DNA of 64,000 nt from Roseobacter sp. MED193 (GCF_000152965.1 NZ_CH902583.1:2760363-2824362), one strand, 5' to 3'; positions 27,261 through 36,166 are shown, numbered from the stretch's first letter. The notes: generated by a model not told the origin, from the sequence alone. Numbers and translations: made by a program.

Positions 27261-27842
27261 TTAGGCCGCCAGCTCTTCAATGGCTGACTTGGCGCGGGCC
27301 ATAGAGCCTTCCGCATCCATGGAGAGCTGATCTGCGGCGACCAGTTCGACATTTGTGATGCCGATAAAGCCCAGAACATGGCGCAGGTAGGTTGTCGCGA
27401 AATCGATATCTGAGCCGGCTTGAGTACCGCCAGAGGCCACGGCAATGATGGCGCGTTTGCCTTCCAGCAGGCCTTTGGGGCCAGCCTCGCTGTAGCTAAA
27501 GGTAACGCCAGCGCGGGCAACCAGATCAATCCAGGCCTTCAGGGTCGAGGGAACAGAGAAGTTGTAGATCGGCGTGCCAATAACAATAGTGTCAGCCTGT
27601 TTCAGTTCAGCGATCAGGGCGTCAGACTGGGCAAGCAGTGCCTTTTGCTCATCGCTGCGCTGATCGGCAGGGGTAAAGTTGGCACCTACCCAGGCTTCAT
27701 CCAGCAATGGCAGGGGCGTTGCGAGGTCGCGGCGAATAACATGGTCAGGCGACAGGCGGGCGGTGATTTCGGCACTCAGCGAGCGGGTGACGGAATTTTC
27801 AGCGCGGGCGGAAGAGTCAATATGCAAAACGGTGGAGGACAT
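27261..27842 (-). CDS. azoR: FMN-dependent NADH-azoreductase
   Basis: AzoR is a flavodoxin-fold quinone/azo reductase that performs two-electron reduction and protects from quinone stress. The 193-residue protein has TVLHIDSSARAENSVTRSLS with the phosphate-binding SxS region, LDEAWVGANF, TIVIGTPIYNFSVPSTLKAW (FMN loop), ARAGVTFSYSEAGPKGLLEG and the end FIGITNVELVAADQLSM. ATG 27842 was chosen; ATG 27857 is in frame but adds nothing. It is divergent from a LysR gene across 150 bases, which often controls such reductases. Confidence 0.92.
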   Translation of the reverse strand: MSSTVLHIDSSARAENSVTRSLSAEITARLSPDHVIRRDLATPLPLLDEAWVGANFTPADQRSDEQKALLAQSDALIAELKQADTIVIGTPIYNFSVPSTLKAWIDLVARAGVTFSYSEAGPKGLLEGKRAIIAVASGGTQAGSDIDFATTYLRHVLGFIGITNVELVAADQLSMDAEGSMARAKSAIEELAA

Positions 27843-27992
27843 GATCTGATTTCCCATTTGATGTTTCGTCTGCTTTACAAATGGGGTATAGCAAAAATGA
27901 ACTCAATTGCGCTGATGGCGCAGGTGATGTGCATTTTTGCGCAGGCGTTGGGATCGGGTTTTAAAAAGCGGATTTAGAGCAAGGGTAGTGTC

Positions 27993-28871
27993 ATGGAAAA
28001 CTGGGACGAAGTTCGCACAGCCTACCAGGTGGCGCGTATGGGAACCGTTAGCGGCGCGGCCGAGGTTCTGGGGGTGCATCATGCCACGGTGATCCGGCAC
28101 ATTGAGGCAATTGAGGCCCGTTTGGGGGTCAAGCTGTTTCAGCGCCACGCGCGTGGCTACACGCCGACGGAATCGGGGCAGGATTTGCTGCGGGTGGCCC
28201 AGGCCACGGATGATCAGTTTAGCCAGTTGGTGGGCCGGTTGAAAGGTCAGGGGGATGAGGTTTCGGGCGAATTGGTGGTGACGTCTCTGTCGTCGATGTC
28301 GCATCTTTTGGTGCCGGTGCTGACGGAGTTTCAGCAGATGCATCCTGGTCTGGTTATTCGCTATCTCACGGGGGAACGCTTGTTCCGGCTGGAATACGGC
28401 GAGGCCCATGTGGCGCTGCGGGCGGGCAATGCGCCTGATCAGCCGGACAATGTGGTGCAGCCTTTTGCAAGGCAGCGTATTGGCCTGTTTGCGTCCCAAA
28501 GCTACGTTGACCGGCACGGTGTACTGGAGGGCATTGACGACCTGAAGAACCATCAGTTTGTCGGTACGGATAACGAAAACAGCCGGGCCCCTTTTAACAA
28601 ATGGCTGCGCGAGCACACCAATGAAGAGACGATCATTTTTCGCTGCTCGGACGGGGTCGCAATGCAAGAGGCCATTATGGCCGGGGCGGGCATCGGCTTC
28701 ATGTCCACCTGGGAGGCCTCTCGTCGTCCCGACCTGGTGAAAATGATGGAGCCTCGGGAAGAGTGGGAGGGAAGCCTGTGGCTGGTGACCCATGTTGATC
28801 TGCATCGCACCAACAAGGTACAGAGTTTCCTCAGCTTTTTGAAAGAGCGCTCCAAGGCCTGGCAGCAATGA
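27993..28871 (+). CDS. LysR-family transcriptional regulator
   Basis: A 292-residue LTTR. The N-terminal HTH reads NWDEVRTAYQVARMGTVSGA, LGVHHATVIRHIEAIEARLG and KLFQRHARGYTPTESGQDLL. The variant VHHATVIRHI recognition helix belongs to the subgroup related to ArgP/GcvA-like regulators seen beside reductases. The effector domain starts near 90 (SGELVVTSLSSMSHLLVPVL). It faces azoR and overlaps the following DMT gene by four bases, so it probably controls azoR, the exporter, or both. Confidence 0.92.
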   Translation: MENWDEVRTAYQVARMGTVSGAAEVLGVHHATVIRHIEAIEARLGVKLFQRHARGYTPTESGQDLLRVAQATDDQFSQLVGRLKGQGDEVSGELVVTSLSSMSHLLVPVLTEFQQMHPGLVIRYLTGERLFRLEYGEAHVALRAGNAPDQPDNVVQPFARQRIGLFASQSYVDRHGVLEGIDDLKNHQFVGTDNENSRAPFNKWLREHTNEETIIFRCSDGVAMQEAIMAGAGIGFMSTWEASRRPDLVKMMEPREEWEGSLWLVTHVDLHRTNKVQSFLSFLKERSKAWQQ

Positions 28872-29773
28872 ACCCGGTTCAGCGCGCCCACGGTGCCATG
28901 CTGCTGTTTTCGATCCTGGTGGCGGGGTCGTTTTCGCTGGGGGTATTGATCGCAAATGACATCGCGCCAATGGCGTTGAATGCGGTGCGCTTTGTCATTG
29001 CGGCGGTGGTAATCGGCGCCGTCGCGGCGATGACTGGCAGGCTCCAGCGTAGTCATTTCCGAGCTCCCTGGCGTTACCTGGTGTTGGGGGCGCTGTTTGC
29101 GAGCTACTTTGTATTGATGTTCTACGGATTGCAGACTGCGGCTCCCGTCAGCGCTGCGGCGGTCTTCACTCTGACTCCGGTGCTGAGCGGGGTCTTTGGT
29201 TATCTGCTCCTACGCCAGGTTACGAACCGGCGCATGGCGTTGGCGCTGGGTATCGGTGCGTCTGGCGCCCTCTGGGTGATTTTTCGCGCCGACCTGGCGG
29301 CTTTGCGGGCCTTTGATATTGGTCAGGGCGAGATGATCTACTTTGTCGGCTGCATTGCGCATGCGATCTACACGCCGATGGTGCGACGTATGAACCGGGG
29401 GGAGCCTGCGATTGCCTTTACCTTTGGCACCCTGATTGCAGGAGCGCTGGTGTTATTGGTGGTGGGATGGGGGGACATCCGCACGACCCAGTGGAACGCC
29501 TTGCCGATGTTGGTTTGGGTCGGCATCTTTTATGTGGCAATCTTTGCCAGTGCGATGACTTTTGTGTTGTTGCAATTTGCCAGCCTGCATCTGCCCGCGG
29601 CCAAGGTGATGGCCTATACCTATCTGACTCCAAGCTGGGTGATTGTCTGGCAAGTGGCGTTGGGCAATCCGGCGCCAACAGGGCTGATCCTGGTCGGGAT
29701 TGTTCTGACGGTGTTGGCGCTGGTGTTGCTGCTCGAAGATGCCGCCAAGCCAGTGCGCTCTGCCAAAGCCTGA
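28868..29773 (+). CDS. DMT superfamily (EamA) transporter
   Basis: A 301-residue membrane protein with ten hydrophobic helices in two EamA repeats. The first repeat includes MLLFSILVAGSFSLGVLIAN, ALNAVRFVIAAVVIGAV and VSAAAVFTLTPVLSGVFGYL; the second includes MIYFVGCIAHAIYTPMVRRM and LHLPAAKVMAYTYLTPSWVI. EamA proteins export amino acids and metabolites; the substrate is unknown. Its ATG overlaps the LysR stop (ATGA), so the two are translationally coupled. Confidence 0.9.
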   Translation: MNPVQRAHGAMLLFSILVAGSFSLGVLIANDIAPMALNAVRFVIAAVVIGAVAAMTGRLQRSHFRAPWRYLVLGALFASYFVLMFYGLQTAAPVSAAAVFTLTPVLSGVFGYLLLRQVTNRRMALALGIGASGALWVIFRADLAALRAFDIGQGEMIYFVGCIAHAIYTPMVRRMNRGEPAIAFTFGTLIAGALVLLVVGWGDIRTTQWNALPMLVWVGIFYVAIFASAMTFVLLQFASLHLPAAKVMAYTYLTPSWVIVWQVALGNPAPTGLILVGIVLTVLALVLLLEDAAKPVRSAKA

Positions 29774-29783
29774 GCGCGCTGTC

Positions 29784-30137
29784 TCAGACCTCGCTATTTC
29801 GCGTGGCGGATGGCACGTCGTCCAATTCGCTGGCCAAAAAGCGCTCGAATGCATCCAGGTTCACGGGCTCAAACTGGCCAAACCCTTGCATCCAGACGGA
29901 AGCCGCGCGCATGGCATCAGGCTGTAACTTGCACCACTTAACCCTGCCGCGTTTCTCCTGCGCGATCAGCCCGGCGCGGGTCAGGATGGTCAGATGTTTG
30001 GAGATGGCAGCCAGAGACATCTCGAAGGGTTCGGCCACATCGGTCACCGCCATGTCGTCTTCCAACAACATAGTGAGGATCGACCGGCGGGTCGGATCGG
30101 CCAGGGCGGCAAAGACGGTATCAAGTTCACTAGACAT
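29784..30137 (-). CDS. ArsR-family winged-helix regulator
   Basis: A 117-residue ArsR/SmtB-type repressor: ELDTVFAALADPTRRSILTM, then EPFEMSLAAISKHLTILTRA as the recognition helix, and LIAQEKRGRVKWCKLQPDAM as the wing. No metal-binding CxC pair is present in helix alpha-3, so it belongs to the non-metal group often found beside SRPBCC-type proteins, which are absent here. The start is uncertain: ATG 30137 or 30149, neither with a clear ribosome-binding site. It is downstream, on the same strand, of the TauE/SafE permease gene, which it might regulate. Confidence 0.87.
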   Translation of the reverse strand: MSSELDTVFAALADPTRRSILTMLLEDDMAVTDVAEPFEMSLAAISKHLTILTRAGLIAQEKRGRVKWCKLQPDAMRAASVWMQGFGQFEPVNLDAFERFLASELDDVPSATRNSEV

Positions 30138-30194
30138 CTTGGGGCACATTATGCTGCACCGCGCTTGAAGGAAAGCGGGGATCGCTGGGCGCTA

Positions 30195-30914
30195 TTACAG
30201 ACTCTGGGCTAGGATGATACCGCCGGAAATCAGAAGCAACAGCAAGACGGCCTGGCGGAAACGCAGGTCACTGACGCCTTTGAAGGCCCTGACACCAACA
30301 AGGGTCCCGATGATTGTAAATGGAGCAGAGATTGCTGCATAGATCATCAACTCGCCGTCCAGCTTGCCGATCACAAGCATGGCGACGCTGGCGAAGGCTA
30401 GAACCAGAAGATTGAAGGGCTGATACCGGGCTCGCTGTTGACGCGCGGAAAACCCTCTGAGCTGCAACCAGACGAGCGGTAAGACACCGGAAAGCCCGGC
30501 AAACCCGCCCAACACGCCGCTGGCAAACCCGACGGCTCTATCGGCCACCCCTTCGGGAGAGGCAGTGGCGGCTGGCCGGGGCCATCCTGCAAATTGCAAA
30601 AGGGTGTAGACCACCAAAAAGCCTCCGATAATGGTTTTGACCAAAGTCGGCTCCATCTGGGTCAGGATGGCCGCGCCAATTGGGACGCCGAGAATTCCCC
30701 CGGATAGCAGGTAGCTGCTTTTGCGCCAGTTCAGTTCAACCGACAATTTCAACACCCCGATAAGCTGCCCAACCAAAGCCGAGATGATAATGAGCGGCGG
30801 GACTATATGGGCTGGTAAGGCGAGGAACCAGAAGCCGGAGGCTACAAGTGCAGTGCCAAAACCGGCAAAGCCATTGATAAAGCCAGCCGCCGCTGCGCCC
30901 GCCGACAAGGCCAA
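30195..30914 (-). CDS. TauE/SafE family permease
   Basis: A protein of about 239 residues with seven to eight membrane helices. The opening GAAAAGFINGFAGFGTALVA and the second-half GVLGGFAGLSGVLPLVWLQL are the two conserved TauE/SafE motifs. Members export sulfite, sulfoacetate or other organosulfur anions, or are of unknown substrate. The start is doubtful: TTG 30914 gives the product shown, while an ATT or ATC codon a few codons upstream with GGGAGC before it would add IEIQLL. It is divergent from the ATP synthase operon. Confidence 0.82.
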   Translation of the reverse strand: MALSAGAAAAGFINGFAGFGTALVASGFWFLALPAHIVPPLIIISALVGQLIGVLKLSVELNWRKSSYLLSGGILGVPIGAAILTQMEPTLVKTIIGGFLVVYTLLQFAGWPRPAATASPEGVADRAVGFASGVLGGFAGLSGVLPLVWLQLRGFSARQQRARYQPFNLLVLAFASVAMLVIGKLDGELMIYAAISAPFTIIGTLVGVRAFKGVSDLRFRQAVLLLLLISGGIILAQSL

Positions 30915-31233
30915 GAGTAACTGAATTTCGATCGGACTGCTCCCTGCTCACAAGCGCCACCTTCCGCAGGTCACGGTGGAATGGCAAGCGGGAACAGGAT
31001 TTCGGGCTCTGGGCGCGTGGGATTGGCGATGAACTCAAAATCAACCGAATGGTTGAATAAGCGGAATGGGCCTCTCAACCCGCCACCAGCCCCAGTGCGA
31101 TGCCGTGGTGGACTCTGGGTGAATGCACTAAATGTATATTTTTCAGCCACTTAAATAAATTTCCCCTGCGACGCTTGAACAATTGACTCTGAAGCCCCAG
31201 CACCTTAGCACCTCTCATAGAAATCGCGTGAGG
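30915..31233. other. Intergenic region between TauE/SafE gene and atpI (319 bases)
   Basis: Divergent promoter region. It includes an AT-rich stretch at 31130-31165 and a possible promoter for the atp operon: TTGACT (31183-31188), 17-base spacer, TAGCAC (31206-31211). No further gene was seen. Confidence 0.4.
31183..31211 (+). promoter_or_regulatory. Possible promoter of the F0 operon
   Basis: TTGACT at 31183-31188 and TAGCAC at 31206-31211 are spaced by 17 bases; the -10 is weak. Transcription would begin about 15-25 bases before the atpI start. Confidence 0.3.
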
Positions 31234-31578
31234 ATGGCGCCCGTGACAGATGATGACCAAAAGCAGCGCATGGCGCAGCTGGAGGCGAAACTGGCAGCGG
31301 CGCGTAAGGCCCAAGAGCCCAAGCCGCGCGCGGATGAACACTACTCTCTGGCCAATCAGGCCTGGCGGATGGTGATTGAATTGGTAGCCGGTCTCGGGAT
31401 CGGCTTTGGCATCGGATACGGGCTGGACCTGCTCTTTGGGACCCTGCCGATCTTTATGGTGCTGTTCATACTGCTGGGCCTTGCGGCTGGGGTGAAGACA
31501 ATGCTTCGCACCGCGCAGGAGATCCAGGAACAGAAACTGGCCGAACAGGCCGATGAAAATGCAAAGGCTCAGGACTGA
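31234..31578 (+). CDS. atpI: ATP synthase accessory protein AtpI
   Basis: AtpI assists assembly of the c-ring. The 114-residue protein has a basic N-terminal helix (RMAQLEAKLAAARKAQEPKP), two membrane helices with the glycine-rich MVIELVAGLGIGFGIGYGLD and IFMVLFILLGLAAGVKTM, and a charged tail. ATG 31234 is used; GTG 31243, with GAGG nine bases upstream, is an attractive alternative. It is first in the F0 operon atpI-atpB-atpE-atpX-atpF. The F1 genes are not in this window, consistent with the split F0/F1 operons of alphaproteobacteria. Confidence 0.9.
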   Translation: MAPVTDDDQKQRMAQLEAKLAAARKAQEPKPRADEHYSLANQAWRMVIELVAGLGIGFGIGYGLDLLFGTLPIFMVLFILLGLAAGVKTMLRTAQEIQEQKLAEQADENAKAQD

Positions 31579-31616
31579 TCGCGTGATCAACACCTGACGA
31601 CAGGAGAAGCGGAACG

Positions 31617-32417
31617 ATGGGCAAGCTGTTCTTTTACGTAGCATTGGCACTGGTAGTAGTGTCTGGCGTGCTTTTTGCACCCGAGCATGCGGCTCTGGCG
31701 ATCCACCCGATGGATCAGTTCAACGTGGCCTCGCTAACGGGCGGCGCGGTGAGCACCTTCGCAATCACCAATGTCACACTCTGGCTGGCTCTGGCCGTTG
31801 TCTGCGTCTTCTTGCTGATGGTTGTTGGCTCTTCGCGCCGCGCCATCGTGCCCAGCCGGGCCCAGTCGATCGCAGAACTGACCTACGGCTTCATCTACAA
31901 AATGGTTGAAGACGTCGCTGGCAAAGATGGCGTAAAGTTCTTCCCCTATATCATGACCCTGTTCATGTTCATCCTGATGGCCAACTTCCTCGGCCTGATC
32001 CCGATGTCCTTCACCACCACCTCGCATATCGCTGTCACCGCGATCCTGGCTGGTCTGGTGTTCTTTACCGTCACCATCGTTGGCTTTGTCAAAAACGGTG
32101 TTGGCTTCCTTGGCCTCTTCTGGGTGTCGAGCGCGCCTCTGGCACTGCGCCCCATCCTGGCCATCATCGAACTGATTTCCTACTTCGTACGCCCCGTGAG
32201 CCACAGCATTCGTCTGGCAGGCAACGTCATGGCGGGCCACGCGGTTCTGAAGGTATTCGCAGGGTTTGCAGGCGCGCTGGGCCTGTTCAGCTTCCTGCCG
32301 ATCTTTGCCATCACCGCAGTCTACGCCCTCGAAGTTCTGGTGGCCTTTATCCAGGCCTACGTCTTTACCATCCTGACCTGCGTGTATCTGAAAGATGCCC
32401 TGCATCCGAGCCACTAA
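31617..32417 (+). CDS. atpB: ATP synthase F0 subunit a
   Basis: Subunit a forms the proton half-channels against the c-ring. The 266-residue protein has HPMDQFNV near residue 30, helices with [20 protein letters not shown], and the key helix [19 protein letters not shown] with the essential Arg, followed by [35 protein letters not shown] precedes ATG 31617. A hydrophobic N-terminal stretch of about 28 residues ([20 protein letters not shown]) is longer than in many relatives and may be a signal-like extension or an over-long start call. Confidence 0.95.
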   Translation: MGKLFFYVALALVVVSGVLFAPEHAALAIHPMDQFNVASLTGGAVSTFAITNVTLWLALAVVCVFLLMVVGSSRRAIVPSRAQSIAELTYGFIYKMVEDVAGKDGVKFFPYIMTLFMFILMANFLGLIPMSFTTTSHIAVTAILAGLVFFTVTIVGFVKNGVGFLGLFWVSSAPLALRPILAIIELISYFVRPVSHSIRLAGNVMAGHAVLKVFAGFAGALGLFSFLPIFAITAVYALEVLVAFIQAYVFTILTCVYLKDALHPSH

Positions 32418-32502
32418 GGTCTAGATCAACAAGTTACCGGGTGATCCGCTTCTGGATCATCCGGATCCCAAATCACCACATTCCATCGTAAGGAGAATAC
32501 CC

Positions 32503-32739
32503 ATGGAAGGCGATATCGCACAACTCGGTCAGTTCATCGGCGCAGGCCTCGCAGCAATCGGTTCCGGCGCAGCCGCGATCGGTGTTGGCCACGTAGCCGG
32601 CAACTTCCTGGCAGGCGCACTGCGCAACCCATCGGCAGCAGCCGGCCAGACAGCTACTCTCTTCATCGGCATCGCCTTTGCAGAAGCCCTGGGCATCTTC
32701 TCGTTCCTGGTTGCTCTGCTGCTGATGTTCGCAGTCTAA
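32503..32739 (+). CDS. atpE: ATP synthase F0 subunit c
   Basis: The c-ring subunit that carries protons. The 78-residue protein is two membrane helices: [20 protein letters not shown] and [20 protein letters not shown], joined by the polar loop ALRNPSA. The proton-binding Glu is in [10 protein letters not shown] helix-1 motif with [10 protein letters not shown] is the usual glycine-alanine pattern. TAAGGAGA precedes the start. It follows atpB by 85 bases. Confidence 0.97.
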   Translation: MEGDIAQLGQFIGAGLAAIGSGAAAIGVGHVAGNFLAGALRNPSAAAGQTATLFIGIAFAEALGIFSFLVALLLMFAV

Positions 32740-32826
32740 GACCTTAGGACACTTTATCCTTACGGTCGGGCGGTAGGCCCAACGGCCCACCGCCCGATGT
32801 AACGGCAAGTTCCCTAGGAGGACGAC

Positions 32827-33363
32827 ATGGCATCTAATACACAAGACGCAGCTCACGGCGCCGCCGAATCTGCTCCGGGCATGCCGCAGCTGGATTTCTC
32901 GACCTTCGGGAACCAGATCTTCTGGCTGGCAATCGCGCTGGTCGCGATCTATCTCATTTTGTCGCGTGTCGCGCTGCCCCGCATTGCTGCGGTTCTGGCA
33001 GAGCGTCAGGGGACCATCACCAACGACCTCGCCGCGGCTGAAGATCTGAAAGCCAAGGCAGTTGAGGCCGAAGACGCTTATAACAAGGCCCTGGCAGACG
33101 CCCGCGCCGAGGCACAGCGTATCGCCGCCGAAACACGCGCCGAAATCCAGGTAGGCCTGGACGAAGCCATTGCCAAGGCGGATGAACAGATTGCTGCCAA
33201 AGCGGCTGAATCTGAAAAAGCCATTGGCGAGATCAAAGCTGGCGCGCTGGAAAGCGTGAAAGTTGTGGCCGCCGACACCGCCGAAGCCCTGGTAACAGCG
33301 CTGGGTGGCAAGGCAGATGCAAAAGCAGTCGCAGCCGCGGTTGCCGACCGGATGAAAGGTTAA
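32827..33363 (+). CDS. atpX: ATP synthase F0 subunit b' (second b-type subunit)
   Basis: One of the two peripheral-stalk subunits found in alphaproteobacteria and photosynthetic bacteria. The 178-residue protein has a single membrane helix ([20 protein letters not shown], about 36-55) followed by a long charged coiled coil rich in Ala, Glu and Lys. The N-terminal 35 residues are cytosolic and polar ([20 protein letters not shown]). AGGAGG lies before ATG 32827. It pairs with atpF four bases downstream to form a b-b' heterodimer. Confidence 0.94.
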   Translation: MASNTQDAAHGAAESAPGMPQLDFSTFGNQIFWLAIALVAIYLILSRVALPRIAAVLAERQGTITNDLAAAEDLKAKAVEAEDAYNKALADARAEAQRIAAETRAEIQVGLDEAIAKADEQIAAKAAESEKAIGEIKAGALESVKVVAADTAEALVTALGGKADAKAVAAAVADRMKG

Positions 33364-33367
33364 GGAC

Positions 33368-33928
33368 ATGCGCACAGTTCTGGCAATTGCCCTCACCCTT
33401 GGAGCCACAAGCCCGGCCTTCGCCGCTTCTGGTCCTTTCTTTTCGATGAGCAACACCAACTTTGTTGTTCTGCTCGGCTTCCTTCTGTTCGTTGGTATTT
33501 TGCTCTTCGTAAAAGTACCAAGCCTGCTGGGTGGCCAGTTGGACGCCCGCGCCGAAGGTATCCAGAAAGAGCTGGACGAAGCCCGCGCCCTGCGGGAAGA
33601 AGCCCAGACCATTCTGGCCTCTTATGAGCGCAAGCAGCAGGAAGTTCAGGCTCAGGCGGATCGCATCGTGGCTTCGGCCCGTGAAGATGCAGCTGCCGCT
33701 GCCGAAGAGGCCAAATCGGAATTGGAGCAATCCATTGCCCGTCGTTTGGCCGCTGCGGAAGAGCAGATCGCCTCTGCTGAAGCTTCGGCTGTGAAAGAAG
33801 TCCGCGATCAGGCGATCTCCATCGCGGTTGCTGCGGCAGATCAAGTGATCGCCAAGCAGATGACTGCAACTGAGGCCAACAAGCTGATCGACGCCGCGAT
33901 CACCGACGTCAATGACAAGCTGCACTGA
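33368..33928 (+). CDS. atpF: ATP synthase F0 subunit b
   Basis: The other stalk subunit, 186 residues. It begins with a signal-like hydrophobic stretch (MRTVLAIALTLGATSPAFAA), then NTNFVVLLGFLLFVGILLFV as the membrane helix and KVPSLLGGQLDARAEGIQKE leading into the coiled coil. The C-terminal AISIAVAAADQVIAK and the end TDVNDKLH are typical of subunit b binding to F1 delta. The signal-like N-terminus before the real membrane helix is a known feature in some alphaproteobacteria. It ends the operon at the terminator 33962-33988. Confidence 0.94.
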   Translation: MRTVLAIALTLGATSPAFAASGPFFSMSNTNFVVLLGFLLFVGILLFVKVPSLLGGQLDARAEGIQKELDEARALREEAQTILASYERKQQEVQAQADRIVASAREDAAAAAEEAKSELEQSIARRLAAAEEQIASAEASAVKEVRDQAISIAVAAADQVIAKQMTATEANKLIDAAITDVNDKLH

Positions 33929-33961
33929 TCGAATACAGATCTCTGTATGTTAAAGTTAAAG

Positions 33962-33988
33962 AACCCGGCCCCAGTGGCCGGGTTTTTT
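33962..33988 (+). terminator. Terminator of the F0 operon
   Basis: AACCCGGCC (33962-33970) pairs with GGCCGGGTT (33976-33984) around CCAGT and is followed by a run of T to 33988. It lies 34 bases after the atpF stop. Confidence 0.9.
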
Positions 33989-34129
33989 GTGCAAAGTTGA
34001 AGCTTTCGTTTCGCAAGCTCATTGGGAGAGATTGCTGAACTGTGGCGGGGCTAAGGATATTGTACTTCGCTCAGGTTTAGCTCAGCCTTTGGGTCGGGGA
34101 GCGCGCAGTCCTTTGAGTTTTGGCATTGC

Positions 34130-35623
34130 TCAGCTCAGGTGTTTCAGAAAGTCTTCGGCGATCGTTAGATGGTGGTTTTTGCTTTCAGGCGTCATGCGCG
34201 CAGCGGTCCGGCACATCATGGCCCAACGCGGGTTCGTCGCGAGTGCGCCAGAATGCTTGAAGATGAACCGCCAATACAACCCGTCCCAGACCTCTGCCCA
34301 AGGCCCTTTGTCCCAATGGCTCATTTTTCGGATATAGTTTGAGCCGGAGAAATAAGGTTTGGTGGTGATTAACCCGCCATCGGCATGCTGGCTCATGGCG
34401 TAAACATTGGGAACCATGACCCAATCATAACTGTCCACGAACATCTCCATGAACCAGCGGTAAACCGCGTCGGGGTCAATTTCGCACAGGAACATGAAGC
34501 CCCCGAGCACCATCAACCGCTCAATATGGTGGCAATAGCCGGTCGCGAGCACGCGTTGGATGGTGTCGTCTAGGGGGGCAATGCCGGTTGTGCCGCTATA
34601 GAAGGACTTGGGCATGGGGCGGTGGTGACCCCAGTGGTTTGTTTGCCGCATGGTGACCCCAAGGTCTGCGTAGGTGGCGCGCATGAATTCCCGCCAACCG
34701 ATGATTTGACGGAGAAAACCCTCCAGCGAATTCAGAGGAATATCCTTGCGTTCTGCATAAGCCAGAGTGGTATCCAACACCTGACGCGGGGTGAGCAACC
34801 CGATATTCAACACTGGGGTTAGCATGGCATGCCAGAGCCAACTTTCACCCGCGACAATGGCATCCTCAAAATCGCCAAATCGGTCAAATCGCTGCCTGAG
34901 GAACTGATCAAACCAAGCCGCAGCAGAGGCCTGTGTGGTCGGATAATAGAGCTGTTCCAAGCTGCCTATCGTGTGTGGAAATTCGGAAAGAACACGCGCC
35001 TTCGCAACCGCATCGATGTCGTCATGAACGGGCCATTCGATCAAGGGCAAGTTCTCTAACAATGCCTTTGGCACCTTCTTACGGTTCTCTGTGTCGAGGC
35101 TCCATTTTCCACCTAGGGGTTTGTCATTCTCCATCAACACATCTAAGCGGCGGCGTTGGGCTTTGTAGAACTCTGCCATGAGCCAACGTTTGCGGCCTCT
35201 GTACCATTCATGATTATGCTCCGGGCTGTTCAGAAATCCGGGAGAGGGCAGGACTTCAAGTTTGATGCCTGTGGCATCGGCTGACTCCTGAATGCGCTGT
35301 TCAGCAATAAAATCGACTGGATCGGCCATGACCATAGTTGTAATCCCTTGCTCCTTCAGATTTTGGAACAGTCGCTGGCAGGCACCATTTTGCGGGTCAT
35401 AGGGTATGATTTTTGCGTTCAGCCCCAGTTTCACCAGTGCTTGTTGATAATGCGCCATGCTGGCCCGGTGAAGCCACAGCTTCTGACGGTGCATCCTCGC
35501 CGGATATTGTGGGTCACCAAAGAAGAGCGGGTCTTCGAAGAGAACAACATCCCTTACAGGGTCCAGAAGAGCTGGGTGGTCGGCAAATAGCTGATTTGGC
35601 AACACAAGGGCGGCTTTAACCAT
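34130..35623 (-). CDS. Cryptochrome/photolyase family protein of the FeS-BCP (PhrB/CryB-like) type, lacking the Fe-S cysteines
   Basis: A 497-residue protein of the family that includes Agrobacterium PhrB, a (6-4) photolyase. Traits are LVLPNQLFADHPAL at the N-terminus, PGFLNSPEHNHEWYRGRK, QIIGWREFMRATY and, in the FAD domain, HHIERLMVLGGFMFLC, DWVMVPNVYAMSQHADGG and TTKPYFSGSNYIRKMS. Family members usually carry four Cys for a 4Fe-4S cluster. Here the segment after RKMSHW (433-451) reads DKGPWAEVWDGLYW, shorter and without Cys, and the upstream ligand site reads GIAPLDD. Repair activity is therefore inferred with caution. It overlaps the preceding truncated gene by eight bases. Confidence 0.88.
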   Translation of the reverse strand: MVKAALVLPNQLFADHPALLDPVRDVVLFEDPLFFGDPQYPARMHRQKLWLHRASMAHYQQALVKLGLNAKIIPYDPQNGACQRLFQNLKEQGITTMVMADPVDFIAEQRIQESADATGIKLEVLPSPGFLNSPEHNHEWYRGRKRWLMAEFYKAQRRRLDVLMENDKPLGGKWSLDTENRKKVPKALLENLPLIEWPVHDDIDAVAKARVLSEFPHTIGSLEQLYYPTTQASAAAWFDQFLRQRFDRFGDFEDAIVAGESWLWHAMLTPVLNIGLLTPRQVLDTTLAYAERKDIPLNSLEGFLRQIIGWREFMRATYADLGVTMRQTNHWGHHRPMPKSFYSGTTGIAPLDDTIQRVLATGYCHHIERLMVLGGFMFLCEIDPDAVYRWFMEMFVDSYDWVMVPNVYAMSQHADGGLITTKPYFSGSNYIRKMSHWDKGPWAEVWDGLYWRFIFKHSGALATNPRWAMMCRTAARMTPESKNHHLTIAEDFLKHLS

Positions 35624-36032
35624 GGGGAGTTCCCTCTGCTCGGGTCAGATTTAGGTCCCAAAGGATGGCAGGGGTCGTTTTCTTGAGCCCCCAAAAACCA
35701 TCCTTGGCATGGGGGCAGGTCAGTCGGCCATAAGGGCGGATGACCCTCTTTTGAGTGATCCCCGCATTGCCCGCTATTGCGTCGCGGTGGCGGGCATTCT
35801 TCGCTGGATCGCGTTCCAGTCTCTCGAATGAGGCCAGCCGATGCTGCAGCCCTGGTATGAGTGCGGAGACATTGCTCCGCCGCTCCGCGCCGAAATTGTG
35901 GTTCCTTGTCCGTGCATAATGTCGCCCAGTGCGAGAGGCGAAGCGCCCCAACCGATGAAGCCCCCCGGTTCGGTGTGGCGCTAGACCAATAGGTTCAACT
36001 GGATCTTTGAAATCAGGAAACGGTTCTGTCAT
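35616..36032 (-). pseudogene. Truncated FAD-binding-domain (photolyase-like) gene
   Basis: An open frame of 138 codons whose ATG overlaps the DUF2256 stop (ATGA). The first part, LHRLGRFASRTGRHYARTRN then SNVSALIPGLQHRL, matches from memory the N-terminus of stand-alone FAD-binding-domain proteins (RL.F....G..YA..RN ... VS.L.P...HRL) that occur in photolyase operons. Intact forms are about 250 residues or more and continue into a helical FAD pocket. Here similarity stops after about residue 66, and the rest (NAGITQKRVIRPYGRLTCPH and on) is not recognised. It probably arose by an internal deletion. It may still be translated because it is coupled on both sides. Confidence 0.55.
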
Positions 36033-36166
36033 GCGCCGCCGCTGCAGCGCCGAGAGCAATATTTCACCTCGTCCCAGACCTTTGACCACTTCTTGCGCCA
36101 GACAAAGGGGCGACGACAAACGGGACAGATTTTTTGCGGCAAATCCGATTTCATTTTGTGTTTCAC
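36029..36166 (-). CDS. DUF2256 domain zinc-finger-like protein (45 aa)
   Basis: A 45-residue protein, too short for routine gene callers. It reads KICPVCRRPFVWRKKWSKVW followed by DEVKYCSRRC, the DUF2256 signature. Four Cys (14, 17, 37, 41) in a C-x2-C...C-x3-C layout suggest a zinc site. GTG 36166 overlaps the photolyase stop (GTGA) and has GGAGAG upstream; ATG 36154 is the other possible start. DUF2256 genes commonly travel with photolyase/cryptochrome genes, as here, but no biochemical role is known to me. Confidence 0.85.
   Translation of the reverse strand: MKHKMKSDLPQKICPVCRRPFVWRKKWSKVWDEVKYCSRRCSGGA

Noticed and set aside
32473..33612. Open frame antisense to atpE, atpX and atpF
   Set aside because: Three well-known subunits are encoded on the other strand; the antisense product is Cys/Arg-rich noise.
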